Shown here one piece after another: positions 22,108 through 33,096 of a stretch of DNA of 64,000 bases. Position numbers and translations under genes: made by a program. Numbering within the stretch: position 1 is the first letter of the stretch; each line of letters starts with the position of its first letter. Source of the DNA: Yponomeuta sedellus (lineage: Eukaryota > Arthropoda > Insecta > Lepidoptera > Yponomeutidae); NCBI GenBank assembly GCA_934045075.1, contig OW203724.1, positions 15,801,143-15,865,142 on the forward strand, read 5' to 3'. A model generated the notes under the pieces. The model made no database searches. It worked only from the letters and a program-made list of their open reading frames with translations, and was not told where the DNA came from.

Positions 22108-22323
22108 GTTGGTGCTGGCTACCGTACATAGATGGCAGTTGTTAAGCCAAGTCTGAGGCCTTAGGGCGGCTTGAAAACTTCTGACTTTAAGACCAGCCAC
22201 TAGTCTTGCAAGCCTCCACCAATCCGGAACTTAGCCCCCGTGGTGGAGTACGGCCTATGCCTTCCTTAGGGAAGAGACCCGTGCCCCTCGGTGGGGATAT
22301 AATGGGTTAATAATGATAATGAT
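22108..22323 (+). mobile_element. 5S-derived SINE, 5' truncated
   Basis: It has the body and tail, ending in TTAATAATGATAATGATAG. The head is missing. Confidence 0.65.
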
Positions 22324-22390
22324 AGGTCCCGGCGTCCACACCATTTGCCTTCCAATTTATAACAAAACATTACATAACATAACATTTGCA

Positions 22391-22627
22391 TACATTGTTT
22401 CTGGCCCCACACTAGGATACCCTGTGATGTGGGAACCAAAAGCAGCGACATCACAAACATGTAAACATCCAAGACCTGGGGTTTTTGTGACGCAGCGGTA
22501 GCGCATCTGCCTACCATGCGAGTGGTCCCGGATGGGGACAAAAAAACCCCAGGTCTTGGATGTTCACATGTTTGTGATGTTGTTGTTTCTGGTTACCACG
22601 ACACCGGGCATTCTAGTGTGGGGCCAG
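22391..22627. repeat. Snap-back of tRNA-derived SINE family B
   Basis: A minus-oriented family-B tail (22398-22480) is followed at once by a plus-oriented complete unit: tRNA-like head 22479-22530, tail 22538-22626. The two tails are complementary ('CCAAGACCTGGGGTTTT' versus its complement), so the tRNA-like head sits in the loop. Confidence 0.7.
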
Positions 22628-22672
22628 ACGGCATGTATGTACCTGTATGTAAATGTTTATTTTTTTATTTTT

Positions 22673-22723
22673 TGTCCCTAGCATGGTAGGCAGATGCGGC
22701 TCCGCTGCGCCACAGAGCTCGTC
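22673..22723 (-). mobile_element. tRNA-like SINE-B head fragment (minus)
   Basis: GCATGGTAGGCAGATGCGGC and CTGCGCCACAGAG match the family-B head in reverse. Confidence 0.5.
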
Positions 22724-23724
22724 TTAAAATTAATCTATTAATTGTCTCCTGCGTGCGTTGTCGATTGTAGAGGGCGTCCACATTACCCATCATCTCCTTT
22801 TGTTTTGGGCTGCGATCTTGCGTCGCCAACTCCGACGTTCAACTTCAACGCCGGCCGTATAGATCTTCGCTACACTGAGCCCCGCCAGGACGCCCTGTAA
22901 ACCACTCAGGAGACATATTTAATCCCCTGAGTGGTTTAGAGGGCATCCATCTATAGTATCCGTCATCTTTTTCTTTCTTGGGATATGATCTTCAACTCGG
23001 GCTGCGATCTTCAACTACGCTGGCCGTCTTCATCTCCGCTGCCACCGAGCGTCGCCAGCACCGAGTGTATTTGTCAATTCGAAATGCTTTGCGTAGGAGA
23101 GTCTACATGTGAATCTGTGGGTTAATGGACTTTGCAATCTGTATGGCATTGTCATAGTAAAACACGAATGGTACGAAACAGTCCACAGGTTAGTTTCCTC
23201 TTTCCTTGGGGGTCCACTCTAAAGCTTGTCTAGGTATACTCGTATGGCTAATTACAATGTAGGCCATATGAGCCCTACTGCAAGGCGCAAACCTTCTCTC
23301 AAAGAGAAAAGGCTTAACATTGAAACTCTTTCGAGCTACATTCGACTCTTCATTTGGTCGATGAAGCTTATAATAAGCGTCCCAATTTTCACGCAGTCTG
23401 GTTTTTTGGTTATCTAAATATAACTTTTATTATTATTTCGGTTTTGTGAAGCTGTTGAATTAATCCCCTACGGGTCTTAAATGTCTTTGGTGGTTAAGGT
23501 TATTGAACATAGTCGTGAATGTTATGATTGGATTCAGGATAAAACGAATTTACCTGCATTATCGATAACGCATTTTCCCGACTGAGGTTCGAGAGCCTTT
23601 GTGGGGCTAAGCAAAAAAAGAAATAAAAGCGCAGCTAGCTCCATGAATACTTCAAGCATCTAAGCGATGCATTTACTATAGGTACCGTCTTAGTAACTGC
23701 TTAGGTTTTTATATTGTAGTATAT
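22724..23724. other. No gene; short internal duplication
   Basis: 'GGGCTGCGATCTTG' and 'CCATCATCTCC/CCGTCATCTTT' blocks recur at 22775-22860 and 22935-23050. A stem-loop with arms CCACTCAGG/CCTGAGTGG flanks an AT-rich loop near 22901-22934. No protein domain is present. Confidence 0.4.
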
Positions 23725-24062
23725 GCTTTTGCCCGCGACTCCGTCCGCGTGGACTTCAGTAGCTACAAAATCTTGCAACCCCGTATACTCCCTTAAGGGT
23801 TAAATAAAAAAAAAGGGCGAAACACTTGTTTTAAGTTTTAAGAAAATTAGAGAACATTCTTTATACCTCCTATACAAATTTTGGCAACCCTTTTCGCCGC
23901 TTTAGGGGTTGAATTTCAAAAAATCCAGTTTTATCCCTGGCCTACATTATATACTATAGACCCTCTGTGCAAAATTTCAGCTCCAAAGGTCCAACGGCTT
24001 GGGCCGGGCGTTGATGAGTGAGTCAGTCAGTCAGGACTTAGAATTTTATTTCTATAGATAGA
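23725..24062 (+). mobile_element. Lepidopteran Helitron-like or related repeat
   Basis: It starts TTGCCCGCGACTCCGTCCGC and contains 'TTTCAGCTCCAAAGGTCCAA' and 'GAGTCAGTCAGTCAG'. It ends at ATTTCTATAGATAGAT. I know this phrase set as a very common lepidopteran repeat; classification is uncertain. Confidence 0.45.
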
Positions 24063-24199
24063 TTTCCGAATATAACGTGCAAGCTAGTGAATGGGCTGAT
24101 TCACTCTCTACTATAAACCTCAAAGAACGAATATTTCTTGGATATCTATGACAAATGCATACCTGCCGGTATCAATAAGGCGATATGTATTCGATGAGG

Positions 24200-24330
24200 C
24201 GGTAGGCGATATACGTTTAACTAACATTGGACGAGACTAGCAAAGGACCTGATGGATTGGCGTGAAAGTGCCTGAATGGCCTATGGCCAGCAGTGGGCTC
24301 TGGAAATAGGCTGATCATATTGATAGACAG
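24200..24330 (+). pseudogene. LINE 3' end fragment
   Basis: 'GGCCTATGGCCAGCAGTGGGC' followed by AATAGGCTGATCATATTGAT is the usual non-LTR 3' end signature. The upstream coding is degenerate. Confidence 0.4.
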
Positions 24331-24439
24331 ATTCGTTTCTTATTACAAAACTTTTTTTAGTCTGAGACTGAGTTGACTAGTTAATTTAAAAGGCAATAAA
24401 TAACCATATTTTTTTTTTTTACATTTTCGTTATCGTTAT

Positions 24440-24516
24440 CTGTCCCCAGCCGGGGATCGAACTCGGGTCCTCTTGCATGGTAGGCAGATGCGCTACCGCT
24501 GCGCCACAGAGGCCGT
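24440..24516 (-). mobile_element. tRNA-like SINE-B head (minus)
   Basis: On the minus strand it has A box TGGCGCAGCGGTAG and B box GAGTTCGATCCCC. It resembles a tRNA but the acceptor ends do not pair and the family recurs as SINEs, so I do not call a tRNA gene. Confidence 0.6.
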
Positions 24517-26156
24517 CGTAATAAAACGATTTTACATTTGAGATCGCTCTTGACTTGATTGCGCTGTTCTTGTTAGTGGTGTTATTTTTTAATGTGTGTG
24601 TACTTCTAGTTTTGTCCTTTGCATCGATGTCATGAGATGATGTATTCAGCGTCTACGTTAAAGTCAGCGTGTGCATAGCAATCTAAATAAATGTATTGTC
24701 TGTTTCTTTCGAGTTTTTAAATAGGTTACTCCAGAGTCATCTCAGAGGTAAGATAACTTTATTAATACGGCCCTAAGTAAGATAATGCATTGCTCCAGTG
24801 GCATTATAATCCTCTTATTTTTCCGAAAAGAGAACCACTTTTACTGTGGATACAACAATTTAATTCAATTCAATTTATATCAACGTAAAAAATCTACTCT
24901 CTGTTTGCTCAATGTGAAAGTACAAATTTAACATGAAAGTGAAAGCCGCTGCCTTCGGGCCGTAGTGTAGTGGAAAAAAAGGCAGCGGGAAAAAAAACTC
25001 CACTCTGACCATCCTAATGGAAGAGATATTTACCATTTTTAAGACTTATTTGAAAAGAGAGTCAAATAGCGGATTCGCTCTAGAAACTGTGCTCGTAGAC
25101 ACGCGGCACACCAACTCAATATTTTTTGAGTAGCATTTTAATCTTCGAACCGAACTATATCTTTGATTTGTTTTTTTTTTCTCCATCCTAAATATAAAAA
25201 TTACTAACTATTAAAAACTATGAACATACTTTTTTTTTAATGCACTAACGCGTGTTTTTGGCCTCTAAATAGGTTTTTTTATAACTTTGAACAGTTATTC
25301 TTCTATTTGTGGTGAAGAAAAACCATGGAAACTAATCAGGAAATAAATTTATTAATCGCCGGGCCAGCTAACACATAATATTTATCATCAGATAGCGAAA
25401 AATTCTGGAGCCCGACTTTTATAATATTTTACTGACATGCCATATGTAAGAGTAGAAAATTCTGAGCTCATAAATATATACTATATTAAAATAATGTAAC
25501 CGCCAAAAATACAATTTAGTTGCCTTTACGCGTTAATGGCCACTACTGGCGTCATCTATTACAGTTCTCAATAACACTCTTGCAGAAACTTTTTGCGTAC
25601 TCGAGTCACAGTGTTTAACCTTTGCTTATTACAGTTAAGCATTACGCCGATAACTTGTTAACGATACAAGGGTTGGCACTACGCAGCTGCATGTCATAAA
25701 AGCGAAAACTAATAATGCGAACGTGCTCCGTGAAGAATCCAATTACGATAACGTAATATGTCCCGCCCGAAAGTGTCGCATTTATGGTAAAATATTAATG
25801 TATTTCAATTTAGGAAGGCTGCTACAGACCTCCATAAATATCACCGGCGCGGGACCCGGCCCCAGACGTAAATACTTCGTACAAAATTGAATGTTATTAT
25901 CACTAAACTAACGATACGCTGAGGGTAGACTTTTTGTGGTGTTACGGTGAAAAGATACCTGTTATAGAAAGGGGTGAAATATTGCGAACCTCAGACCCCT
26001 ACTACTTCTTAAGCATGAAATGTCTTATCAAGAGACCCGCATAATATATTACTATGGTTACTAAATTATCCCGGAAATTCAATATTTTACTAAAAGTTAC
26101 CCCGCCAACTTTCGCCAAACTCTAATACACAATTAGGAGATTTTCAAGAGATTATA
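24517..26156. other. No gene seen; one family-D scrap
   Basis: A family-D tail scrap lies at about 25230-25285. The segment 25020-25075 matches 9421-9465 inverted. From 25550 to 25880 the sequence looks non-repetitive, with GC-rich CATAAATATCACCGGCGC. Confidence 0.4.
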
Positions 26157-27450
26157 CATAGGCTGCTACTTATGTATGCGGAATCTGGGATTCCAATAAT
26201 TTTAAACGCAATGTCTGACCTCCATGGTCAAATTCGTTCTTTTTTTAAATACTGGCCGCTAATATTTTTCTCTTATATACGTTAGTGTTTTGTTTTTGTT
26301 GGGTTTGAAATGTCATATCGATGAAAAAATGGAACTCACTCGTGAAAATATTCGTGCTATGATTTATTACGATTTTCAACGTGGTTTAACGCAACAACAG
26401 TGCGTAGATCAAGTAACTTCGACTTTTGGTGGTGAAGCTCCATCAAAAACGACTGTGTATCACTGGTTTAGTGAGTTTAATCGCGGGCGCAGTAAGCTCA
26501 CGGACGAAGCTAAAGCAGGTCGCCCGAAATCGGTGGTTGTGCCACAAAATATTGAAGCTGTGCGAAAACTAATAATGCAAAACCGCCATGTTACGTATCG
26601 CGAGATAGAGGCTATTCTGGGCATATGTATGACGAGCATTCATATTACATAAATATAACATGAAGATTTGTCTGTAAAAAAAATTTGTTCGCGTTGGATC
26701 CCGCACAACTTAACTCAGGATCAAAAATATGCTCGCGTCGAATGGTGCAAGAAAACCTTAAAAAAATTCAACGGAGGCGACTCAAAATCTGTTTATAATA
26801 TCTACACAGGTGACGAATCCTGGATCTACGCGTACGATCCCGAAACTAAACAACAATCCACAGTTTGGGTGTTTCAAAATGAGCCGAACCCTACGAAAGT
26901 GGCTCGTGCAAAAAGCACTGTAAAGCAAATGGTGGCCTGCTTTATTGGTATTAATGGCCATGTGGCTTCAATACCACTGGAGAATCGCAGAACGGTTAAT
27001 TCGCAGTGGTACACGACCATTTGTTTGCCGGACGTATTTGAAGAAATACGCCAAAACAACCAGCGACGCAGAATCATACTTCACCATGACAATGCCAGCT
27101 GTCATACATCTCAGGAAACAACTACATTTTTGGATGGTCAAAAAATAGAATTGATGGGTCATCCACCGTACAGCCCTGATTTGGCTTCCAATGATTTCTA
27201 TTTATTCCCAAATGTAAAGAATAAATTACGTGGTCAACGATTTTCGACCCGTGAAGATGCCGTAGATGCGTTCAAACGTGCTTTTGGAGATACCTCAATC
27301 AGAGTGGAAAAAGTGTTTTACAAATTGGTTTCATCGAATGCAAAAGTGCATCGATCATAGTGGAGAATACTTTGAAAAACAATAAAAGCATATTTAGCCA
27401 TATACATTTGTTTATTTTTTCTATTCCGCATACATAAGTAGCAGCCCTCG
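26157..27450 (+). mobile_element. Complete mariner element, 1294 bp
   Basis: It is flanked by TA on both sides (26155-26156 and 27451-27452). Terminal inverted repeats are 28 bp: the inner 24 bp (26161-26184 versus 27423-27446, starting GGCTGCTACTTATGTATGCG) are perfectly complementary and the outermost 4 bp differ at three positions. Length, TA target and TIR length are typical of Tc1/mariner. Its transposase frame is broken (see the pseudogene entry). Confidence 0.93.
26329..27385 (+). pseudogene. Mariner transposase, DD34D, inactivated
   Basis: This encodes a cut-and-paste transposase. I take ATG at 26329 (MELTRENIRAMIYYDFQRG) because mariner proteins start here; earlier in-frame codons are non-ATG. 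The N-terminal helix-turn-helix domain spans about residues 1-107, then linker SVKKICSRW, then the catalytic core. The aspartate triad is present: GDESW (codon at 26812), HHDN (27088) and SPDLASND (27193), with exactly 34 residues between the second and third. Defects: two in-frame TAA codons at 26650 and 26656 within a short extra segment between the DNA-binding and catalytic domains, and a frameshift near 27290-27301. After the frameshift the typical C-terminus (EWKKCF... to GEYFEKQ) continues in the next frame to TAA at 27383. It resembles insect mariners I would place near the cecropia group, from memory. Confidence 0.92.
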
Positions 27451-27456
27451 TAACGT

Positions 27457-27502
27457 AGGATTTCATGTAAGTTACCAAATTAACTTACATGAAATCTAAT
27501 CA
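27457..27502. repeat. Short perfect hairpin next to mariner
   Basis: GATTTCATGTAAGTT and its complement are separated by 8 nt, just outside the mariner right end. Confidence 0.6.
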
Positions 27503-27512
27503 GTTACTAATT

Positions 27513-27863
27513 ACTCCTTGGCATGTCCCCACTGCTGGGGCACGGGTCTCTTCCTGCATCGCAGGAAGGTTAGGCGATATTCCACCACGGGAGCCAAGTC
27601 CGGGTTGTGGAGGATTGTAAGACAGTGGCAGGCCTTACTGTCAGAAGTTATCACACCGCCCATAAGGCTTCTGACATAGCTTAACGACTGCCATTACATA
27701 ACAGGCACCAAACGTGCCTTGTGAAGCACGGAAGCGCTCGGAAAAAATGCCATTAGCTATAGTCACGGGACGGTCACCCATCATGCACCGGTCCGCGCCT
27801 GTTGTTGCTTAACCCGAGTGATTGATTCCAATCACTCGGTTCCACTAGGTTATGAGCGCTTCA
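27513..27863 (-). mobile_element. 5S-derived SINE, near full length (minus)
   Basis: All parts are present in reverse: tail, body, then GGTCACCCATC, the box A core and the 'GAGTGATTGATTCCAATCAC' head start. It lies about 60 bp from the mariner end. Confidence 0.75.
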
Positions 27864-28194
27864 ACATTTTCTTATTGTGATATAAATGTGCCTGTTAGGA
27901 AATCATTAAACAAAACAACCGTTTCTATGTTCCATGCAGAACATTAACATTTCTTAGAGAAGCAAAATGAAAACAATGTTTTGCGCATTAACTCTCAAAG
28001 CGAATGAGGGTGGAAGAGGTAGTAAGGGACATCTACTACGAGTAATTCAACCAAGTATTTTCCGGAGTGGTTTGTTCAGTTAGTGTTTTTTTTTTGTGTG
28101 ATTAAATTATTATTATTATTTTATGTGTTCTTGACGAAAATTTATTGGATATTGTGCTGTGCATGTTTTTTTTTATTAAGTGTGACACGTTTTG
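27864..28194. other. No gene seen
   Basis: AT-rich and unassigned. Confidence 0.5.
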
Positions 28195-28370
28195 TAACCA
28201 AGTAGGAGATGTAACAAAGGACATGATAAAAGTACCCGAAACCAGCGTGCGTGCATACAACGCCTAATGAACGTTGATGACGCAAAGGTGAACTGTCAGG
28301 ATTATGACAAGTGGCAGTCCCCAGTCTCTGCCTACCCATCTGGGATACAGGCGTGAGTTTCTGATATGTT
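28195..28370 (+). repeat. Interspersed repeat, family F
   Basis: 'GTGCGTGCATACAACGCCTAATGAACG' to 'GGATACAGGCGTGAG' matches 34434-34570 and the reverse of 7328-7470. Confidence 0.5.
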
Positions 28371-28480
28371 TTAACTCTCAAAAGACATGAGTATGTTTTC
28401 TGATTGTTTCGTGTACTGTTTCTTAAAAAATACAAACAGTAATCCCGGCTTAAAGTATATGACATACGCTATCATATAAA

Positions 28481-28670
28481 GGCCTCTGTGGCTCAGCGAT
28501 AGCGCATCTGCCTGCCATGCATGAGGTCCCGGGTTCAAACCCCAGCTTGGGACAAAAAACCCCAGGTCTTGGATGTTTACATGTTTGTGATGTAGTTGTT
28601 TCTGGTTCCCACGACACAGGGTATCCTAGTGTGGAACCAGAAGTAAAGTATGTATGGAGATGTTATGTTA
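28481..28670 (+). mobile_element. tRNA-derived SINE, family B
   Basis: The head has A box TGTGGCTCAGCGATAGCGC and B box GGGTTCAAACCCC, followed by 'CCCCAGGTCTTGGATGTTTA' and 'GGGTATCCTAGTGTGG'. It is the most complete plus copy; see 61860-62033 for the minus one. The head does not close an acceptor stem. Confidence 0.7.
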
Positions 28671-29162
28671 TGAACAAATATAATAGGTCCTTTGAGTAAT
28701 TGGCCCTACCCTTCAGCAACAATATTTTATGTGACGTATAAGAATACTTAGAGGAGCCTGTTATCGGCACAACGCTGTGACGTGAATCACGAGCTTAAAG
28801 ACCGCATTTGGCAACGACTTTTAACGCAATATACAAAATTGGTTTCTAAAGCGATTGCAAAACTGGCTGGCGCGCTCGAGACACAGGAATACGTTTCGTA
28901 AGAAGAAGTTCGCTTTATTCGACAGATTTATAGTCTGAAACGAAGAAAATAGTAGAGCAACACGCTGTTACCCGATCGACCAAACAAGTTGTTCGGAGAC
29001 GCAGACTTTGGTCATTTAAATGTTCAACTTGATAAAGTGCCAGCCGAAATTGCTACGGATTCTTGTTAGAACAATATGGATACGGTATTAGGAGGCGAGA
29101 GGCGAAGGGAATTAGAAAACTTTGCCACATTCCGCCTTCAAAGAGACGATATTAAACGGTAT
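28671..29162. other. No gene seen
   Basis: Non-repetitive at the level I can see, with no ORF of note. Confidence 0.45.
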
Positions 29163-29345
29163 AGTTTTGACGTCTGATTACCACGCCGGAGGTCGTAGGT
29201 TCGATCCCCACTGGCAGCCGCCGTAGATGTACAAATGGTCTGAGTCTGGTGTATTTTACTGTTTGTGATATCCTTACCAGGTTATCATAGCACAGAGTAT
29301 CCTAGAGGAGGAGGAGTATCTAGGAGAAGTGGTTGTGTTGTGTGG
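29163..29345 (+). mobile_element. tRNA-derived SINE, family A
   Basis: B box GGTTCGATCCCC at about 29198 is followed by the family-A body, with 'GGTTATCATAGCAC' and 'GTATCCTAG'. Confidence 0.55.
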
Positions 29346-29474
29346 ATTTTTTTTTTACGGCAAATAGACATTTTAGTTCAGAAAAAAAGGATGGTAAATA
29401 AAAATTATAGATGGGTTTAAATGACAGTAAGCATAACAAGTAATTTATAAAATTTTTGGTCTATTATTATATTA

Positions 29475-29865
29475 TACTAGCTGACCCAGCGAACTTCGTA
29501 CCGCCTACCATCGATTCTTTACGTTTTTTAATTTTTTCTCTCCGTAAGGACCATCCTCGTACTTCAAGGAATATTTTTAAAAAAGAATTAGCAAAATCGG
29601 TTCAGCTACTCTCGAGATTTGCGCTTACCAACACATTCAGCGATTCATTTTTATATTATAGACTAGCTGACCCAGCGAACTTCGTACCGCCTAACAGTCG
29701 ATTCTTTAATTTTTCTTTCTATTTTTCTCTCCGTAAAAACCATCCTCGTACTTCAAGGAATATTCTAAAAAAAGAATTAGCGAGATCGGTTCTGCTGCTC
29801 TCGAGATTTGCGCTTACCAACACATTCAGCGATTCATTTTTATATTATAGATTATAGATAGATTA
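29475..29865 (+). mobile_element. Helitron-like repeat, tandem pair
   Basis: Two direct copies (29475-29664 and 29665-29865) each open ACTAGCTGACCCAGCGAAC and close at ACCAACACATTCAGCGATTC plus an AT-rich end. Non-autonomous lepidopteran Helitrons commonly carry these ends (from memory). The 133-codon frame across both is a by-product of the duplication. Confidence 0.55.
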
Positions 29866-30324
29866 TGAAGGTGAACACTATAACTAACGCTAAACTTTAT
29901 TAAGACTATGTTTATATACAACCAGTCTTAACTTCTTGATTCCGTTATCAGGGTGCTGCTCTAAAGAAAACAACACCTTGATAGCGCATTTAAAAATTAA
30001 CATAACATAACATTTACATACAATTATTAATACGGTCCGAACTCGCCGTTTCCATTGCGTTTATAATGCTAATAATAAACGCAATGTTACATAAAAGCAC
30101 TTTTATGTAGCTTGTATACATGGCAATGTGAAAAGTCCTTTTTTGTCAATCAATTCGTTGTGTTTGCACAAGTGTCCTAGGCTACTTGCCATCGGCATAA
30201 TTGTAACAAATTACTAAAAAGATAAATAAAAAACTTAATTTAAAATAACCAAGAACCCGACTGCTGATCGTTAAGTACTAAGCAGGCAGGACCCAAATTC
30301 AACAATGTGATCCTTTGCCGAGTT
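29866..30324. other. No gene seen
   Basis: AT-rich and unassigned. Confidence 0.5.
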
Positions 30325-30549
30325 CAGTCTGTTAGCTTTTAGAATATACCTCGGCTACTCTCGGATAGACTCGATATATTCGTGTAATAGAAATATCGGA
30401 ACTAATATGACTTATAAACTTACATAAGTTTTCAAAACAGTGAAGAAAAGTTTTATAAGGAGCAGGAAGTACAATTATATTCGTGTGCTTTCGGCGAAAA
30501 CCGAAGCCTATTTAAGAACCCGAGGTATATTCTAAAAGCTAACAGACTG
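30325..30549. mobile_element. Fold-back MITE, 225 bp (CAGTCTG family)
   Basis: Perfect 30-bp terminal inverted repeats (30325-30354 and 30520-30549) start CAGTCTGTTAGCTTTTAG. The inside includes 'GAAATATCGGAACTAATATG' and 'CGAAAACCGAAGCCTA', shared with the arms of the giant palindrome. The right flank is TA and the left flank TT, so a TA target is possible but not proven. Confidence 0.75.
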
Positions 30550-31539
30550 TACCTAGGTTGGTCCCTCCTGCCTAGTTGCCTCCTGCCTCCTTACCTAGAA
30601 GTTAGATCTCAGTAGTCGAGTTGCTGGTATTTTTAAGCAATCTAAGTAACATTTCTTAGTATAGGCCGTACAGAACTTGAAAATTTCTTGGCAATATCAA
30701 AATGTCCTGAGTTTGACAGTCAAACAATCACACCCCTCTACCGTCGCCTTTCCATAACGAAAACAACAGCTCTTTGTGTCGCGTTCAAATTGAATTGAAA
30801 AATGATTTATGCCAACAATCTCGAGCAATAGCGCACTTTATCGACAGTTGAACCACCGCCTTACAACACAAATTTAATAATGGCTTTTACATCGAAGTTT
30901 TTGGAGGCAAAAAGTCAGATTTAAAATTAGTTTTTGACCGCTTCTCTTTTCAGCATCCCCCGTACAAAATACGAATACACAGACAGTTTCGCGCAATAGA
31001 CTTGTGAAGTGCAAACCTCTATACATATTTTTTTATGGTTTTAAAACTTATTATATCTTTGTCAGTATCAAGTAGCGTAAAATGGGAGCCTAAATTTTCC
31101 GGTCCAAATTTTGCCCATCTGAAAAATGTTTTCAAACGTAATTAGTGTCGACAAAAAAAAAGTTCATAGGTAATGATTTCAAATTCACTTGTTATGACGT
31201 TGAAAGAAATTGAGCAGTTTACACAATAGAGACGCGCCACAAGGGAAGTATGGTAGTTTTCGACGTCAGCGCAATGATTTTTACTCGACAACAGCCTAAT
31301 TTATTTAAAAACGCTACCAAGTGGGTGTCTGTCTCGTGCACTAAGAATTCCGTACACAATATACTTTTTCTGTGTTGCCATACTAATAAATTAATAACAG
31401 TAATAATAATAATAATAAATTAATATCATGCAAGAGCCAAAAGCTTGCCGATGAAATGCATTAGCTTTTTGGCAAATTATGTGATTGTGATTTGTTCATG
31501 GTTTCTTATGAATAAATTAATAAATAATAATAATCATCA
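30550..31539. other. No gene seen
   Basis: Unassigned AT-rich sequence with TAA-type microsatellite pieces near 31395-31425 and 31510-31530. Confidence 0.45.
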
Positions 31540-31690
31540 TCGTCATCAGCCATTTGACAGCCACTGCAGGACATAGGCCTCCCTCGTGGCTTTCCAAGCT
31601 TTACGGTGATGTGCCGTCCACATCCAGCGACTCCCCGCCACCGTAACCAGGTCGTCAGACCATCTGGTGGAGGGCTTGCCTACGCCCAAT
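31540..31690 (-). pseudogene. RTE-type LINE ORF2 C-terminus (minus)
   Basis: The minus strand reads without stop through STRWSDDLVTVAGSRWM and EAYVLQWLSNG, then stops, ending in GATGATGATTATTATT. This is the C-terminal ~48 codons of an RTE reverse-transcriptase protein. Confidence 0.65.
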
Positions 31691-31803
31691 AATAATAATA
31701 AGCCATAATACTTTAATTGCAGCTACCACTTTAAGATTGGTAGGAACAATTTTATCCTTGAGTATAATAATTGGGTCGCAGACTATTCAACTTTATTATT
31801 AAG

Positions 31804-31941
31804 TTCTTCTTTCTTCTTCAGGCTATATTAGACCACTGCTGGACATAGCCCTCCCCCAATGAGCGCCATAGCGCAAGGTTGTGTCATAATTGGGGGGTAC
31901 TGCCCATAATCCCCACGCTGGGCATGCGGGTTGGGGATTAT
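31804..31941 (-). mobile_element. Non-autonomous RTE-tailed element (minus)
   Basis: CTTCTTCAGGCTATATTAGA through 'AATCCCCACGCTGGGCATGC' matches 55207-55445 and, inverted, 445-650. It is truncated at its 5' end. Confidence 0.5.
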
Positions 31942-32924
31942 TAAGTACCTACGCCCAATATCTAAGTAAAGTCAAACAAATGTTGGGACGTGGGGCACGT
32001 CTCGTACCTACATGAAAAAATGCCCAAGAAAATGGGCTCGCCTAGGTAAAAAATAGGACACTCTGAAAGAGATTAATGCCTGCAATTAATTAGTCACGGG
32101 AAATTGCAGTTTCTTGTAACGGAAATTTCTCAACCAGCGTGAGGAGAGGCTGTGGGGCCGGGAATAAATATAGTTTGCGTACTTTACCGTCGAGATACGT
32201 AACAAAATCGGGCACAGCCCTTATATCACAAATAAGGTGTGGGCAATGTAAAGAATACGCGTGTTCATAGGTTACATAGTGCGTCAAAGCAAATACATCA
32301 CATGCCGGAGCCACGCTTGGCCACTCGTATTTGCATATATGGCAAATATTAACCATCCATTGCCGGGACTCCTAATGAATGTGTAGCACTGATTTTTGTA
32401 AACCTTTATTTTACTATAAATCATCGACAATTACGACGGCAAATACGACTGTGAGGCGCATGAGTTACAAGCATGAAAAATCAGCGAGACTGAGGCCAAA
32501 GCCTATCAGAGAAATCGTTTAATAAAAGGTTAAAAAAAGCTCAATTTAAGAGAACGTTTAAGATCTTTTTTTACTCTATACACTCTAATTAGGGATGCAA
32601 TTTAATTTTTCGCCTACACCATAGTTTTGGGTATCGTTGGCTGGTTTTATGTTTGCATATAATCAAACTCAACTTATTCATTTTTTCACTGTTCATAATT
32701 TGCTAGGTATTCCGGATAAAAATACAATATATTTTGTGCTATTTAAAGCGATTGAATGACAATATTTATACTGATTTAGCCCGTGAACTGATTTCCAAAC
32801 AAATCGATTTTTTCAGCTAAGTTCTCATTGTTCATGTGTTGATAAAGAACATAAAAGCACAATTTTATTGTCGCCACTTGTACAATATTAAACATTTCAT
32901 TTGACATGTCGAGGCGACACATAC
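31942..32924. other. No gene seen
   Basis: The 88-codon minus-strand frame at 32090-32356 has cysteines and histidines but no regular zinc-finger spacing; I do not call it a gene. Confidence 0.4.
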
Positions 32925-33015
32925 ATACATAAACTCACGCCTGTAACCCACAGGGGTAGTTAGAGGATTGGGATTGACATTTTCTACGATCCCGATCTTA
33001 ACCAACCTCTTTTGC
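32925..33015 (-). repeat. Family F fragment
   Basis: ACTCACGCCTGTAACCC and GGGGTAG match the start of 7328-7470. Confidence 0.4.
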
Positions 33016-33096
33016 TTCATTGCTATGGCATCTTTAATAACGAAACATGAGAAAAAGATAAATTCTTTGTGTAGATTCATAATTATGATTTTTATT

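Noticed and set aside
24440..24516. Possible functional tRNA gene
   Set aside because: A and B boxes are present but the acceptor-stem ends do not pair, and the same head occurs with SINE bodies elsewhere in the window.
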